DNA of 64,000 nucleotides from Sipunculus nudus (GCA_026874595.1 CM049309.1:49383579-49447578); one strand, 5' to 3'. Counted from the first letter of the stretch, positions 23,690 through 36,559 are shown. Numbers and translations: made by a program. Notes: generated by a model from the letters alone, not told the origin.

Positions 23690-25140
23690 GTTCGACCAAG
23701 AAATGACTCGTTTGGTCCAGTTGGCGCTCGTCTCAGCACCCATTTTCCTGCTTGGGCGGGCATCACGTCACATCGTTTAGTTTCCAGCACCCGGTTCGAT
23801 TTCCGTCTTACATTTTTGCACGCTCCTCCCGTCACCCTGCACCCGTTCTACACACTGCCTCTGTCCGATCCAGTAGAATGTCTAGCTCTGAAGGAGGTGA
23901 TTCAATCTATGCTCGACAAGTCGGCAATTTTCGAGATTCCCCCATCAACCGTGGGGTTTTACTCTCGCCTATTTCTCTTTCCCAAGTCGCACAGGAGGTG
24001 GTGCCCCATTATAGATCTAAAGCGCCTAAATTCGTTCATCGCCCCGCCGCCGTTTCGGATGTTCAATATTCATGCGGTTCTCCGCATTGTCCGTCGGATT
24101 GATTGGGCGTTCTAAATAGACCTTAGGGATGCCTATTTTCACGTCCCAATCCATCCATCATCTCAACCGTTTCTTCGGTTCGCCTATCAGAACCACGTTT
24201 ATCAATTACGGGCCCTCCCCCTGGATTTTTACAATGCTCGTTCACACGGTCACGTGTTCCCTCCCCTCCCAGGGCATTTCTGTGCTCACTTATCTGGACG
24301 ATTGGCTTGTCCATGCGGCCGATCGTTCTCTCATACTGACTCATCGCTCCCGGGTTCTTGATTAACTCCAGAACCTAGGGTTTATTGTCAATGCGGAGAA
24401 ATCCCTGCTCACTCCCACCCAGTCCCTGCAGTTTCTGGGTGTGACGCTCGATTTTGCATCCGGCACTGCGTCTCTCCCACACGAATTTGCTCTCAAACTC
24501 CACCAGCAGATTTGTTCCTTTCTCACGTCTCGCCGTATAGATTCTTGGGCTGCTGCTTCTCTGCATGGCACACTCAACTGGGCCGCCACTTTTATCCCGT
24601 TCGGTCAGCTATATCTCCGTCCGGTTCAGTCTCTTCTGCGCCGTCACAGCCTTCTCTGTTTGAACTTGGTTCATCCCACAGTCCTCCTGTTTCGGCTCAC
24701 GTGGCGGACCCTTCGTCCCTGGCTGGACCTTCCCTTTCTCTTTCAAGGAGTTCCTTTTTCTCAGGAGATCGATTGTACAGTATACAGTGTCTGTACGCGT
24801 CTCTCCTCGGTGGGGGTGCCCATATGGCCGATCTTCGCGCCTCGGGGTCTGTTCCTGTCTGAACACCTCCTGCATATCAATGTCCTAGAACTTCGAGCCG
24901 TCTGTCGCGCGATCTCCCGTTGGTCCCACCGCTTACTAGGCCGTCACCTTCTCATCCGGACCGACAACACCACGGTGGTGGCATATATAAACAGGCAGGG
25001 CGGTACTCGGTCTCCCTCACTGATGCAGGAGACCTACCTATTGTTCAATCTGTGTATCTCACTCTGGGCCTCGATCCGTGCGTCTCATCTTCCGGGCTTA
25101 TCGAACATTCTAGCCGATGCGCATTCCCGTCGCCCGGCCT
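23690..25140 (+). pseudogene. DIRS reverse transcriptase-RNase H, disrupted
   Basis: The RT begins near 23,840, with FYSRLFLFPK at about 23,957 and the first catalytic Asp in LRDAYFHVPI at about 24,122-24,151. A nonsense TAA (24113-24115) lies just before that motif. A frameshift near 24,210 moves the rest into another frame, where YLDD (24291-24302), the polymerase active site, is intact. A second nonsense TAA is at 24363-24365. RNase H follows in the same frame: INVLELRAV (about 24,875), RTDNTTVVAYINRQ (about 24,955) and LPGLSNILADAHSR (about 25,090-25,130). Copying chemistry would need the broken frame to be intact, so this copy is dead. Confidence 0.9.
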
Positions 25141-25599
25141 CTCCACCTCCGTGGGTGGTCCTTCCGCTCTCTGTCATTCGGGGTCTCTTCACTTGTCTGG
25201 GGCATCCGGAATTCGATCTGTTCGATTTTCCCTCCTCCAAGTTCTCTTGCCTACCGCGACGCGTCTACGTCACCCTCGTGACCGTCTCCCCGACACCCCA
25301 CAGTCCGTGTGGTCTCACCATTTCTCTACGCATTTCCGGTTCACCATCTAATCCACAGTATCCTCCTCCACCTGTCCCGATTGGACCAGACGGATCTCCT
25401 CCCCATCCTCCCGTTTCATCCAGCGGCTCCCTGGTTTCCTCTGTGGCGCTGGCTTCTCTCCCGACCACCGCTTTTTCTACTGCTCAGGATCGATCTCCCA
25501 TCGTTCCCCCGAGCATGTTGTCCATTTCGGTCGTGCCCTCTGTGCGCATGCGTACTATCATCGGACACCTCAAGTCCGGCTGCTCTCCTTGCCTCGGCT

Positions 25600-26614
25600 C
25601 CCCATCGCCGTTCTTTGGACCGCATTTATGACTCCCGGTGGCGTCTCTTCACCGGTTGGGCGTCTACCCACGGAATCTCACCTTTAGATCCTTCTCTTGT
25701 GGTGGTTTTGGATTTTTTTGTGTTTTTACTGCAGGATAAACATTTATCCTATCCGTCTCTTCATGGCTATCGTGCCGCCCTGCTCTCAAGGGGGTACATG
25801 CCCGCGCGTCTCGTCCTCGCTACGTCGCGCCTTCCTGGCGCCTGGACGTTGTCTTACGTCACCTCCGCGGACCCCCTTATGAGCCTCTGCGTTTGGCACA
25901 TCTTCTGAATTTGTCTCGGAAAACGGTTTTCCTCCTTGCTCTTGCATCTGGCGGTCGCCGCTCTGAGCTTCATGCCCTAGTGGCTGATTCGAAATTTACG
26001 CAAATCGCGGCCGACGAACCGTCGGCCACACTACATTTCCCTCCTGACTTTTATAAAAAGAACCATAATTTTGATGATCCTCCGTCACCTTGGCACGTTC
26101 GGGCCCTCCCTAACGGTCAGTACCGTTACGGGGCTACCAATTGCCCTGTTCGTGCTTTACGTTACCATCTTAGAGCTACTCATTCTTTACCGGGGAGGGG
26201 GGGGGGGCGAAAGAAGTTGTTTATTTCAACGAAAGTCACCACTTCAAACAAAGAAATTAGCCCTATCACCATTAGTGCGTGGCTAAAAGCTACTATTGTC
26301 GCCGCCTATGAATCGGCTTCTCGATCAACCTTAGAGCAGCTTCACATCAAGGCTCATGACATTCGAGCCCTTTCTACATCGTTGGGCCATTAATCGGGGA
26401 TTTCCTAAAAAATCAACTGGTCAAGAAAGGCTAATGGAAGTCGCCTTCTACCTTCACCCGCTTTTATCTCAAGGATGTCCAGTTACAAGCTTCGGGCCTT
26501 TATTCCTTGGGCCCTGTGATTGCGGCGGGTGAGGTAATACAATTTTCCAGACCGTCCTCGCCTTCTACGTCTGTTCCGGCGGCGACGTCTTCGTCTGCTC
26601 CATCCCAGCAATGA
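25600..26614 (+). pseudogene. DIRS tyrosine recombinase, disrupted
   Basis: The N-terminal core-binding region (DRIYDSRWRLFTGW...) is in one frame to about 25,840. The catalytic part then continues in another: Arg in ASGGRRSELHAL (about 25,945-25,980) and the H-x-x-R box HDIRALSTS (26354-26380). A further frameshift near 26,385 puts the nucleophile Tyr (STFTRFYLKD, codon 26464-26466) in a third frame, which ends at TGA 26612-26614. All catalytic residues of the family can be found, but in different frames. Such recombinases integrate the circular DNA intermediate of DIRS elements. Confidence 0.85.
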
Positions 26615-26670
26615 TGTTCTCCTCATTCCGTCGTTCCAGGTAGGTATCCCCTCCCCAAGGTTTATCTGTT

Positions 26671-26719
26671 ATATTCTCATTAATACAGAAACGGCTCACA
26701 ATTATGTTTACGTAATAAA
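26671..26719 (-). repeat. DIRS right inverted terminal repeat
   Basis: The reverse complement reads TTTATTACGTAAACATAATT..., matching the left terminus including the stretch GTTTCTGTATTAATGAGAAT. Confidence 0.85.
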
Positions 26720-29700
26720 CCACCCCACCCCTCCCTGTGAATGGTGGTTTGTTACTGATTGGTACTGATTACAACTTCAATTTGCCAGGAATAGTCTTAA
26801 TAAAAGAAATTTGGTATTTATTTACATTTTATTTACAATAAGAAACATAGTTCATACTTAATGTTTTTTGCACTGAAGAAAATGTCTGACTACATTTACA
26901 ATATTGCTTATAATTATTTATGTAGGTAAAATAAATATGCTAATGATGCATTTTAATGATGAGACCGCCATGATAGCGTGAGTCTATTTTCAAATGTCCA
27001 AATAGTCAGCTAATTTAACGGAAGTATCGTTTCATATCGAACAAAAACACCAAATTTTGTAAGAAGTATCTTCAGGTGCCCATTCAGCAGGCAGAAGTCG
27101 GCAATAGCAGGAACACAAAACGTTTTCAGATCTTTACAACAATAAAGGGAATGCGGTAAGGTCGATTGAATCTATATTTCATTTTCATTTAATCAATGTA
27201 CATATTAAGAACACCTTAATATATAAAACATCTGTTGCATTAAATATGACCAAAAACAGTTTAAAGGTTAAATGTAGCCAGCTTCAGGTCAAAAGATATA
27301 TTTATATTTGAATATAAATCAATACTGCATAATTGTTTGGACGATAAAGATCAAACTAGATCAATAGGTGCGATCTGGGCAGCTCAGTGTATTACATTCG
27401 CAGTCTACATGGACTGTACCATTATTTTTACTGGACAACACCTGTAAAGATAGTAATTTTGGCGGCCGCACATTTTGATTAAGAATTTAATGTGTATCAT
27501 ATCATACACTCGTCGTCTATTCCAGCAAGACCATTTTTTTAAATGTTGTGTCTGAATACGTATTTACAAAGAACACAGATTATTGAAACAATTTGTTGAG
27601 CTGCCTAAATGTTTGATCATTGAGGGACTGTGCATTAATGCATCTATGTCACGATAAATGATATACAGGCAAGTGGGACAATTCTCAGAATTGTAACATA
27701 AAGCAGCATTTATTTACACTTATCCTAAATAATATTTAACTGAAACGATTGTGGATTGTGGCTTTGTTCATATCTATGCACTGTGAGACCGTGGATACCT
27801 TTAGAGTACAAATTAAGTTAATGAGGACTTATGAAGATCAGCTGGGTGTTTAATTCGTTTAGAATAAATATGTCTCTATAAAAAATAAATGTCAGTATTA
27901 TTATCGATTTGCGTTGTTTAGACCAAGTTTTACATTCTAATTTGTTTAGAAATTGGAGGAAATGTCCGACTAAGTTAACTTTAATTGTTTATGATTATTA
28001 AGTTATGTAAGTGAATATGAATATGCTAAAGTTGTATTATAATGCTGAGACCACCATTAAAGCTCTGTAGAAGCAAACACGATATATCTATCAAGAAAAG
28101 GGGGCTTTGTCTTAAGATAACCTACACATTTTGTTGTTCAGAGGTGTTTGTCAATGTTGGATTCCTAAACCTAAGTACCTTTAAGTTGAATTTCAGAGAG
28201 TGTTTGGAGATACAGATAACACATATATTGGATTTGGAATATATAATTTATAAATTTTACAGTTGGTTGATTTTGTTATTAAGACGTATATTTTCTAGCT
28301 TTTATTTATTTATTGACATATTGTTTGTGATTAAATCATTTCATAAAGATATTTGTTACCTAATACGGGAAAGAGAATTGCCTGTGAAATTGATTAAACC
28401 GCAGGCATGCATATAACATAGAAAAATGAATCATGTATATATGGTATTTATTTTTACATTCCCAAAATAAAAAAGAAAACCGGCCTGAAGTTAAAGAGTA
28501 ATGGGATGCAGGAATTAGAAAGGAGTAAGAAATGTAGGCTAATATTCTACAGGACATGATCTGTAGATAAAATAATGGATTACTAAGTAACACCATATTA
28601 ATTAAGCTGTTGTAGAAAACCAGACAGTTTACTAAATAATAAAAATGCAAGACAGATCTGTTGTAAAAAGTACTTCAATATACCAACAAGACTTAAAGAC
28701 AGGATATATTGAATCATCTGAAATTAAATCTTGGAAATTTAGAACGCATATTTTCCGGCTCATAAAGAACACGACAAGAAAATTGTAGACTGATAACGTT
28801 TATATTTTGCTATGGCATTTAAGCGTATATGCGAAGTCTGGGTCCCAAATTAAAGTCAACTACAATGACCGCAAAGATAGTTATCAATAATTCCTAATAG
28901 ACAATACTCTCCAACTCTGACAAAAGATATAAGGAATTATTAAACAAACAAACTGTGTTAATAAATGTCCCTCTTCACTAAAACATTTTGTGTCACATTT
29001 TCATCATGGTTGATGACCGCCATTTGGAGATCTGTCATGAACAAGTGACATTTGGTGTTATGTTGGCTTCTTGTGCACATATTAGACTGGAACGTATTTT
29101 TCTTTGTCTTTAATTTGATATATCATTTGCAATATTCTATCCAGATAAAGAGGCTCTAAAGTGATTTTTCCTTTCCCTGACCCTTCATATTTAAATGCTA
29201 AATTTTGTTATTTCGGTCAGCAAGGGCCAAATATGTTTAGGCGCTATAACGAAACTAGTATATACTTCACCTGGAGACCTCCCCTAAAATCACATCTTGA
29301 TGTACTCTATCCAGCTACAAGGTTTGGTGCTTTTATCCAATCTGTAACGATATGGTCCAATTTTGACGCTAAGCCACCTGCCTAAAAGCAAATTTTGATT
29401 GTACACCCCTTTGCATTGTTACTACACAAGTTGTGTTCCAGAATGTGCCAGTACTACTAATATATCGCATTGTTACCTTTTTGCTTAAATAATATGGCCG
29501 GTTTAATTGATAAGGCAGTCTGAATGATTTTATTTCTATATAATGTTTGATTTGTAGTGAATTTTGAAACAGGTGATGTGTAAGCGGTAATTTGTCAACA
29601 TATTATCAAGAATGTGCTCAGACTCTTGTGACATGGCGACTATTATAGTTGATAAAATAATTCTAATAAAAATTTATTGTGCTGGCCTAGAAGTTTACAT

Positions 29701-31059
29701 TTTGAATTTACAACGATTAACAGAGATCAGTTGCAATGAATAACAAGAACAAATAAAAATATGAACGTTAGGATGATCTTGATCGGAAATATGGTGTATC
29801 GGTCATATTTAGTTCAAACACAATTAGCCGCTTAGACAACTATCCGTTATTATAAACATTGAATACTTTCCCAAAAACTTAATCACAAACTCCAAAATAG
29901 TAAACAAGAAAAATAGTTCCACATTCTTTCGTTTATACACTTAATATCTTTGTTTATTGTTTGCACGTAGCTTTCCTAGTCCAGAATTTGAGAAAAGGTA
30001 TGGTCACGTGATCATTCTATATTTTTTGGTCTACAGGTGTATAATAGAGCAAAGTAAATGGTAATGATAGAAAGAAAATTTCTTTGGCTTTTTTTTATAT
30101 ATAATTAAGTATATTTCATTAAACAGTAGTGGATCTAAGATTATTTTTCCTTCTCATCCCCTCTTCATTTTCATGCGAAAAGAGGGTACTGTGTTAAGCA
30201 AGGCGCAGATGGTTTTCAGGCTCTGAAACTTATCCCGTAGGTAATCTATGAAGGCACTCCCTCTGAAATCATCCGTTTTGGTATACTCTTCTCTTGTACA
30301 AACTTTGGTGCTTTTATCCGGTCTGTAACGATATGGCCAAAATCTGACGCTTAGCCACCTGACTGATGTATGTATGGCACAATGATACACCACCAATTTT
30401 GGAGAAGTTCGTCGGGAATCCCCCGGGTTGCGATTTCTACTGACTCGTCTGAGAAAAAAATCACAGTTTCCACAAAGAATAGATTGATTTGCCATAATAC
30501 TGTGTATTGTATGGGCTTTATAACAAATGCCTCATACTTCGCCCATGCACTCGGGGTGGACTTCCTGGCGTGAACTGTATCTTCGAGCGGTTCAGATCAG
30601 TATATGTGGGATTTTCCTTGTGTTTCTTAGATCAGTGTTGCCTTATAGCTTTAAAGGTAGAATGTGTGAGGATTTGCACTATCTGTACACAAAACACATT
30701 GTTTTGCTCCTGCAAAGCTCACAACAGATGTGCGGTTTCTATGAATACTTTCTATACCGGCCTATTTACATCCGAGGCTAGAAGCCAACGGATTCGGCCG
30801 AGGAGTTCCGGATGGACCAAATCCCTTTTTGCAGCCCAGGTGAAAGCGTCTTTGCAGGTGGCAGGTATCTTAGCCGTGAATACACGACGCACACGACTCA
30901 GTATATAGGCTGGTATAAGCCTGTACTGGAGTCATGAGACAAGTCATCTGCGCGAACATACTGTAACAGCCATTCGTCCGATTGCATCAATACATGATAA
31001 ACAGTCTATAAACTTAACATTAGGCTACTAGTGATGAATAAAACACAAAAAAAGCTATT

Positions 31060-31706
31060 GGTACATAGAGAAAGACACACTCGTCATCTGAAATACTTCT
31101 CTGCAGTTGATGGTTTTACTTCTTCAATCCAGCTACCAACAGTTACCAGGCGTCTAACATTGACACACTGTACAATTAACATCGGCGGCTTAGACCGCAA
31201 GGTCCATATATGTTCAGTACATGGCGTAACACATGTTCTATATATCTACGTTTTACAGCCTGAATTATCTTTTGATCCGGTGGTTGCAAAACATATGTAA
31301 AATTTGGCAATAAGTAGATCAACCTGACATACGGCAAGCTTAGATTCTTTGGATGGGCAGGGGCGTTATCCAGTAATAATCCTACAAGTCGACCATGTTG
31401 GCGCATCAGATAATTGACGATAAGGCACATTCATCGAATAGAGCATGCATCCATCATCCCCTCCCCCCCCCCCCCCCGACTTTGAGTTTGAGACACATCT
31501 GTCTCTGAAAATTTCCCCTTTAATTCAGTACAGTTATGCCTAAAAATTACGATCACCATAGGAACCTAGTTAAAGTGGTCGCATATTCCAGGTGGTCATC
31601 TGAGCGAGGTCCTATATAAAGAGCAAAAAACAATCGGGACCGTGACAAGTGGTCGTTATTTTGAGGTGGTCGCTACAACGAGGTGGTCGTAAGGAAAGGT
31701 TTTACT
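31060..31706 (-). pseudogene. pogo/Tigger-type DDE transposase remnant in copy A, with terminal repeat
   Basis: The minus-strand frame 31430-31176 reads VGLLLDNAPAH..., then LPNFTYVLQPPDQKIIQAVKRRY. This is the second catalytic Asp block and the downstream segment of Tigger/pogo (DDE_1, CENP-B-like) transposases. A further piece (WIEEVKPSTAEKYF) follows at about 31,136-31,090. The N-terminal DNA-binding part and the first catalytic Asp are missing. A terminal-repeat-like sequence with several GTGGTCG motifs runs to CAGTAAAACC ending at 31,706. This is an internally deleted, inactive copy. Confidence 0.8.
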
Positions 31707-32094
31707 GCATTTAAAAGCAGGACGCGAAAGAAAACCCATTTTGTAGATGTTCATCCTCCAATATTTATCTAGTAGGACGGGCAGCTTGTCCTCCCAGTAA
31801 TCACACTGGTAGCCCTGCCCGCGTTTTATTTTATTTTTTTACATTTACTATTGAATGCGTAATTCCATGTACCGATAGACGTAAATCCTTGCCAGCTTGT
31901 CATGTCAACCGATGAAGGGTCACCAGATATCGCGCCAAAAATAAAATTTTGCCGCTTTCTGATACGAACAAGCCAATCAAGTCTTATCTTAAATGGTAAA
32001 TTCTATCGGATTACAATCAGGGGTTTGAGGAGTCCCCTCATCCTTGATGAATTCGGATGTGCATGGCTCCCTCCAAATAGTCTTGCGTTAATTG

Positions 32095-33795
32095 TATCCC
32101 CAATAAAAGTCGGGATACTATGGTTTTATGACGGATCCGCCGCTGCCGCCCCCGCAGAAAATTCTTGTGAGCGGGATAACTAAAAAATATTTCACTGATC
32201 TTTATCAAACTTTACATATGTATAGATATAGGTAAGAGGACAATGCCTATTCACAATAGGGTCATGATCTTCACCTTGATGGGTCTATTTTTGCTGAAAA
32301 TAACACAAAATCTTAAAGATCTCAAGAAAGCTTGCATGGATTGGTCCAAAAATCAAGGTGACCGAAGATCTTTGATAGCCTTGCGATTTGCCGGAAACTG
32401 ATGGCTCCACCTATTATCCTTTTCTTGTTTTCACGTCTTTAAATATCCCCATAATTGTAAAAAATATAGTTTACGGATGATAATTCCAGCTTTTATTGAT
32501 GTATCGATTTCAAACTTGACTTATATATGTCCCATTGAAAAAGCAAGATCCTAAATGATTTTTGGGTCAAAAGGTCAAGGTCACAGGTCACATCTTTAAA
32601 AATATTGTTGATGCATTTTCAGCCAAACTTTTCATCTCAGACCCTTCATCTTGCATATATAGTTTCCCTGCCAATAAAGGAAGAAACCTATCAATTTTGA
32701 AGTTACAAGGTCAAAGGTGAAGGTCACAGGAGCCATCTGTCAAAACATTTGGTTCCGAGTTAGTTATTCGCGCTTGGATTTATATATTGATTTCAAACTT
32801 GACTTATATATGGCCAATCAATAAAGCAAGACCTCTGTTGATTTCGAGGTCATGAGGTCAAAGGTAAAGGTTACAGGATCCACATCTTTAACAAGTTTGC
32901 GGATGAATTTTAAGCTAAACTTTTAATCATAGATCTTTCTTCTTGCAGATATAGCTCACCTATCAATAGAGGAAGATCCATATCCATATGGAATTTATAA
33001 GGTCAAAGGGTAAGGTCACAGGAGCCATCTTCCTAAAAATTCATTTCCTGATGATAACTCCAGCTTTGATTACTATATAAGTTTCAAACTTGACTTATAA
33101 ATGGCCAGTCAATAAAGCAATACAGCTATTGATTTTGGGGTCATGAGGTCAAAGGTCAAGGTCACAGTACACACATCTTTGAAAAGATTGTGGATGCATT
33201 TTAAGCAAAACATTTCATCCTAGACCTTTCAGCTTGCACGTATAGCTGACCTACCTACAGAGGAAGATCCATATCAATTTTGGGATTACAGGGTCAAAGG
33301 TGAAGGTCACAGGAGCCATCTGTCTAAATATTCATTTCCTGATCATTACTTCAGCTTGGAATGATAAATGGGTTTCAAACTTGAATTATGTATGGTCCAT
33401 CAATAAAGCAAGAATCCTCTTGATTTTGGGGTCATGAGGTCAAAGGTCAAGGTCACAAGACCCATATCCTTAAAAGACGCATTTTAAGAAATACCTTACA
33501 TTCTAAGCCTTAGTTCACCTGCCAATGGGTGAATATTCTTATCAATTTTTGGGTCACAAGGTCAATATGACAGGAGCCATCTGTTCTCCAATCTTTGGAA
33601 ACAGAATTTTGGTTAACCCCAAAATTTTAAAGAAATGCATCTGTTTCCCTTAAAATTTGACACAACAATCTCCACCAACCTGTCCGAGAAGTTCAAACAT
33701 TTGTGACCTTGGCCCTGTCATGTGTCAAGGTATACTTGAAGAAGAAGGGTGCCTATTTTTGAAGGGGGAATGATTTATATGTCTGGGAATACTAC
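32095..33795 (+). repeat. 1.7-kb insertion in copy A: ~290-bp tandem units with AGGTCA clusters
   Basis: Absent from copy B at the matching point. Units begin with TCAAACTTGACTTATA at about 32,510, 32,797, 33,085 and 33,377. Each holds a GGTCAAAGGTCA-type cluster and a second GGTCAAAGGTGAAGGTCAC-type cluster. The ends are roughly inverted: CCAATAAAAGTCGGGATACTA (about 32,098) against TACTACGGCATCTCCGTCTTATTTGG (about 33,788). This is probably a transposed non-autonomous element. Confidence 0.75.
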
Positions 33796-34325
33796 GGCAT
33801 CTCCGTCTTATTTGGGAAAAAAATATTATTTATTAGATAAAGTCTCCAACAGTCAAGGAGCAGATAATCATCCATAACTTAATGCATTTTTTCACTATAA
33901 ACTTTTGCTCTTTCAGTGTAAAATCAAATGAATGTTTGTCTTTCCTGCACAGTAAACTGCAGCTGAAAGCATAACTTTTTTTAAATTTGAAGTCTCCTGC
34001 TAAAAGCAAGATCTTTTACCATAGAACTTTCACAGTTTCTATAGGGTAAAGTCCTCATTCATGATAATAGTTCACCTTACATGTGCGCCTGAGTAACGGA
34101 AATTCAAATTTCGAAATCTAGTTTTTGTTTTCCTGTGCACATTTTGGTTTTTCCTATAAATCGTTATCCTTTTAAATGTTTGTAATTGGAGATTTTTTAC
34201 CATTCGTGACACTCACAAAAATTGCTCACTTGTACTTTCTTTGAGATATTTATGCGTCCCGGGATTATCTCCATGTGACTGAATCAAGTCCTCCAGGCAG
34301 ACTGAGTTCTCTTCAGAGGATGCAG

Positions 34326-34330
<5 letters not shown>

Positions 34331-34406
<76 letters not shown>
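34331..34406. repeat. (TA)n microsatellite
   Basis: About 76 bases of uninterrupted TA at the end of copy A; copy B has a much shorter run at 43,860-43,876. Confidence 0.98.
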
Positions 34407-34407
<1 letters not shown>

Positions 34408-34666
34408 GGTTTTTAGAGTTTGTTTGACACATTTTAAATATATTAGTATCTGTATGACACATTTCAAATATATATATAATGAGTCACATTTCAAATATAT
34501 GACAAGTAACTGTAGGGTTTTTAGAAAATAGGGTATCATGTTTCCAGTATAAGTTAATTCAAAATCAGGTTAAGATATAATATTTCACAGAAAACTCATA
34601 AATCGAACCAAAGTCTATTATTCTATTTATTGATATATTTCATTTGCAATGATAAATATTATTCTC

Positions 34667-34790
34667 AGAATAGTCAGTGTGTGGGTGGGGGGGGGGGGGG
34701 GGGCGGTGATTACATTGACCATCCCTGCTTGCCAAAAAGTTGGGGATATCCAAAAAGGTGGGGATATACTCCCCCCCCCCCAAAAAAAAA
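34667..34790. repeat. G/C-run repeat family member
   Basis: A long G run, then GATTACATTGACCATCCC, CTTGCCAAAAAGT, TGGGGATATACTCCCCCC. Relatives lie at about 44,110-44,165, 44,505-44,560, 46,228-46,330 and 54,570-54,640. Confidence 0.7.
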
Positions 34791-34865
34791 AACCTTTATT
34801 GTCACCCCTTCCCAATTGAAACACACTTTGGCCTGAACTTATCTTGCAAGTGTCATATGTTAAAT

Positions 34866-35470
34866 GTGTATATATATCGACGCATATCGTTCCCAACCTC
34901 AGAAACATAGGGGCCAAACACGGTGTAAATCCTCCTGTATGAAGATAAGAACATTTCCATCATGTTGTGACATGCTAGATATTTACAGCTGCACACACAA
35001 AAATTGCAAAATGTTCCATTTTTGTTCTAACTTGACTGTTAAAGCTTGAGAGAAATAGTATATATATCGGAATTCTTTCACGAAGAAAAGAGGGAAAAAA
35101 GGGTGCGACAGAAAAAAAAGGTGGAAAAAGAGTAATTAGGGTTTTTTTTTTTTTTCAAGGAAATCCTAAAAGTGTGATTTGGCTGGCCTGTATTATATTA
35201 TTAAATGACAAAATAGATTATTAATCGATAAGTTAATGTACCCTCTTTATAACCGTGTGTGTGTAACATACAAAAAAAAAAGATTCAGTCTGTAAGTATT
35301 GTGACGTAGGTATCACTTGCCTTAAGTGTCGCCATATGTGATCCACTACCATTCATTTTAAACAATGCTTGATACAATGCGCATATTTTTGACGAACCGT
35401 AACTCGGTGACCTCTGTGACCTCGGTAATGATAAGTAGCGGTTATGAGTTGTAAGAACGACCCCCCCCCC
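34866..35470. repeat. Local tandem duplication, copy 1
   Basis: Begins TGTGTATATATATCGACGCATATCGT and matches 35,831-36,365 about 965 bp downstream. Phrases include GGAATTCTTTCACGAA.AAAAGAGGGAAAAAA and CATTTTAAACAATGCTTGATACAATGCGCATATTT. Confidence 0.85.
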
Positions 35471-35830
35471 CCCCCCCCCCATCCAACTAGTTCAGTTCGA
35501 CTGCACTAATCCTGCAAGCGAATGCAGTGAAACAAATTAAGGACACTTGACACCAAAACAGGTTATTTAAGACTGAAGCTGATCTACAGATGCCAACAAC
35601 TGGAGGCAGACAAGGTATAGTGCCATGCATGTCATAATGTTAAATGTCACATCCACAACCCAACTCTGATATTGCATGTTATATTACAGGCTTGTCAAAG
35701 GTAAATCGCCGAAACAAAGAGTAAGTGTTCTAGAAAAAAGCAGACTTCTTTGAAATATAGAGTAAAAAAAGAGTAAAATTAGCGTCAATTCCCCCATTAT
35801 TTATAAAAGATGTGCTTTGCATACCACAAT

Positions 35831-36365
35831 TGTGTATATATATCGACGCATATCGTGCCCAACTTCAGTAACATACACGGTTTAAATCCCTTTGCATGAA
35901 GATAAGGACATTTTCCACATTTGCACACACACAAAGTGCGAATTGTTCAATTTTTGTTCTAACTGAGAAATAGTATATATCGGAATTCTTTCACGAACAA
36001 AAGAGGGAAAAAAGAGTGCGGTTGAAAAAAAGAGTGAAAAAAGAATAATAAGTTCTTTTTTTCAGGAATTCCTAAAAGAAATAGTGACTCTAAAAAAATT
36101 GTAATTTGGATGGCCTGTATTATATAATTGAATGACAAAATAGATTATTAATCGATAAGTAAATGTACCTCCTTTATAACCGTGTGTGTGTAACATACAA
36201 AAAAATAGATCCAGTCTGTAGGTATTGTGACGTAGGTATCACATGCCTTTAGTGTCACCATATGTGATCCACTTCTATTCATTTTAAACAATGCTTGATA
36301 CAATGCGCATATTTTGACGAGCCGTAACTCGATGAGCTCTGTGACCTCGATAATTATAATCGTGT
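35831..36365. repeat. Local tandem duplication, copy 2
   Basis: The second copy of the unit at 34,866. On the minus strand both copies keep the frame KICALYQALFKMN.SGSHM, which is not recognised; this may be chance given how recent the duplication is. Confidence 0.85.
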
Positions 36366-36559
36366 GTCTGTTTACCATAACAATACGGCATGACTAAAGC
36401 CTGGCGCACGCGATCTTGCGCACGCGCGACAATTCGAAACACGGTGAAGAAACATGAGAGATATATGCCAGTTTGATTCTTTAAAATAGTCAGGTTCTAA
36501 TGTACTAAGGGCATGCCTATTACTTCAATTCTCACTTTCTGTATTTAATCATTATTATA

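Larger units (their letters stand above)
21568..26719 (+). mobile_element. DIRS-type tyrosine recombinase retrotransposon, full length but inactive
   Basis: About 5.15 kb, clearly more GC-rich than its surroundings. It carries in order a gag-like region, reverse transcriptase with RNase H, and a tyrosine recombinase, all on the + strand. That order, with a recombinase and no integrase or LTR pair, defines the DIRS group. Inverted terminal repeats of about 50 bp lie at 21568-21618 and 26671-26719. Reading frames are broken by at least two nonsense codons and several frameshifts, so it cannot encode its own movement. It sits between IFT52 and the duplicated segment starting near 26,765. Confidence 0.92.
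26765..34430. repeat. Large duplicated segment, copy A
   Basis: It begins at TTGCCAGGAATAG..TAATAAAAGAA just after the DIRS element and is collinear with 37,597-43,930. Divergence by eye is a few to several percent, with small indels. It carries a pogo/Tigger remnant near 31.1-31.7 kb and is interrupted by a 1.7-kb insertion (about 32,095-33,795). No host exon was recognised. Short open frames shared with copy B (near 28,140 and 30,500) have no known similarity. Confidence 0.9.

Noticed and set aside
24441-25631. A 396-codon open frame taken as one protein
   Set aside because: Only the part to about 25,140 matches DIRS RT/RNase H. The Pro/Ser-rich remainder is out of frame with the recombinase that overlaps it.
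21840-26640. Bacterial contamination because of high GC content
   Set aside because: The content is a DIRS retroelement with inverted terminal repeats, and the flanks are continuous animal sequence.
28042-28416. Conserved open frame shared by the two large copies (also 38,964-39,200)
   Set aside because: The frame is broken by indels between copies, the composition is AT-rich, and no family is recognised.
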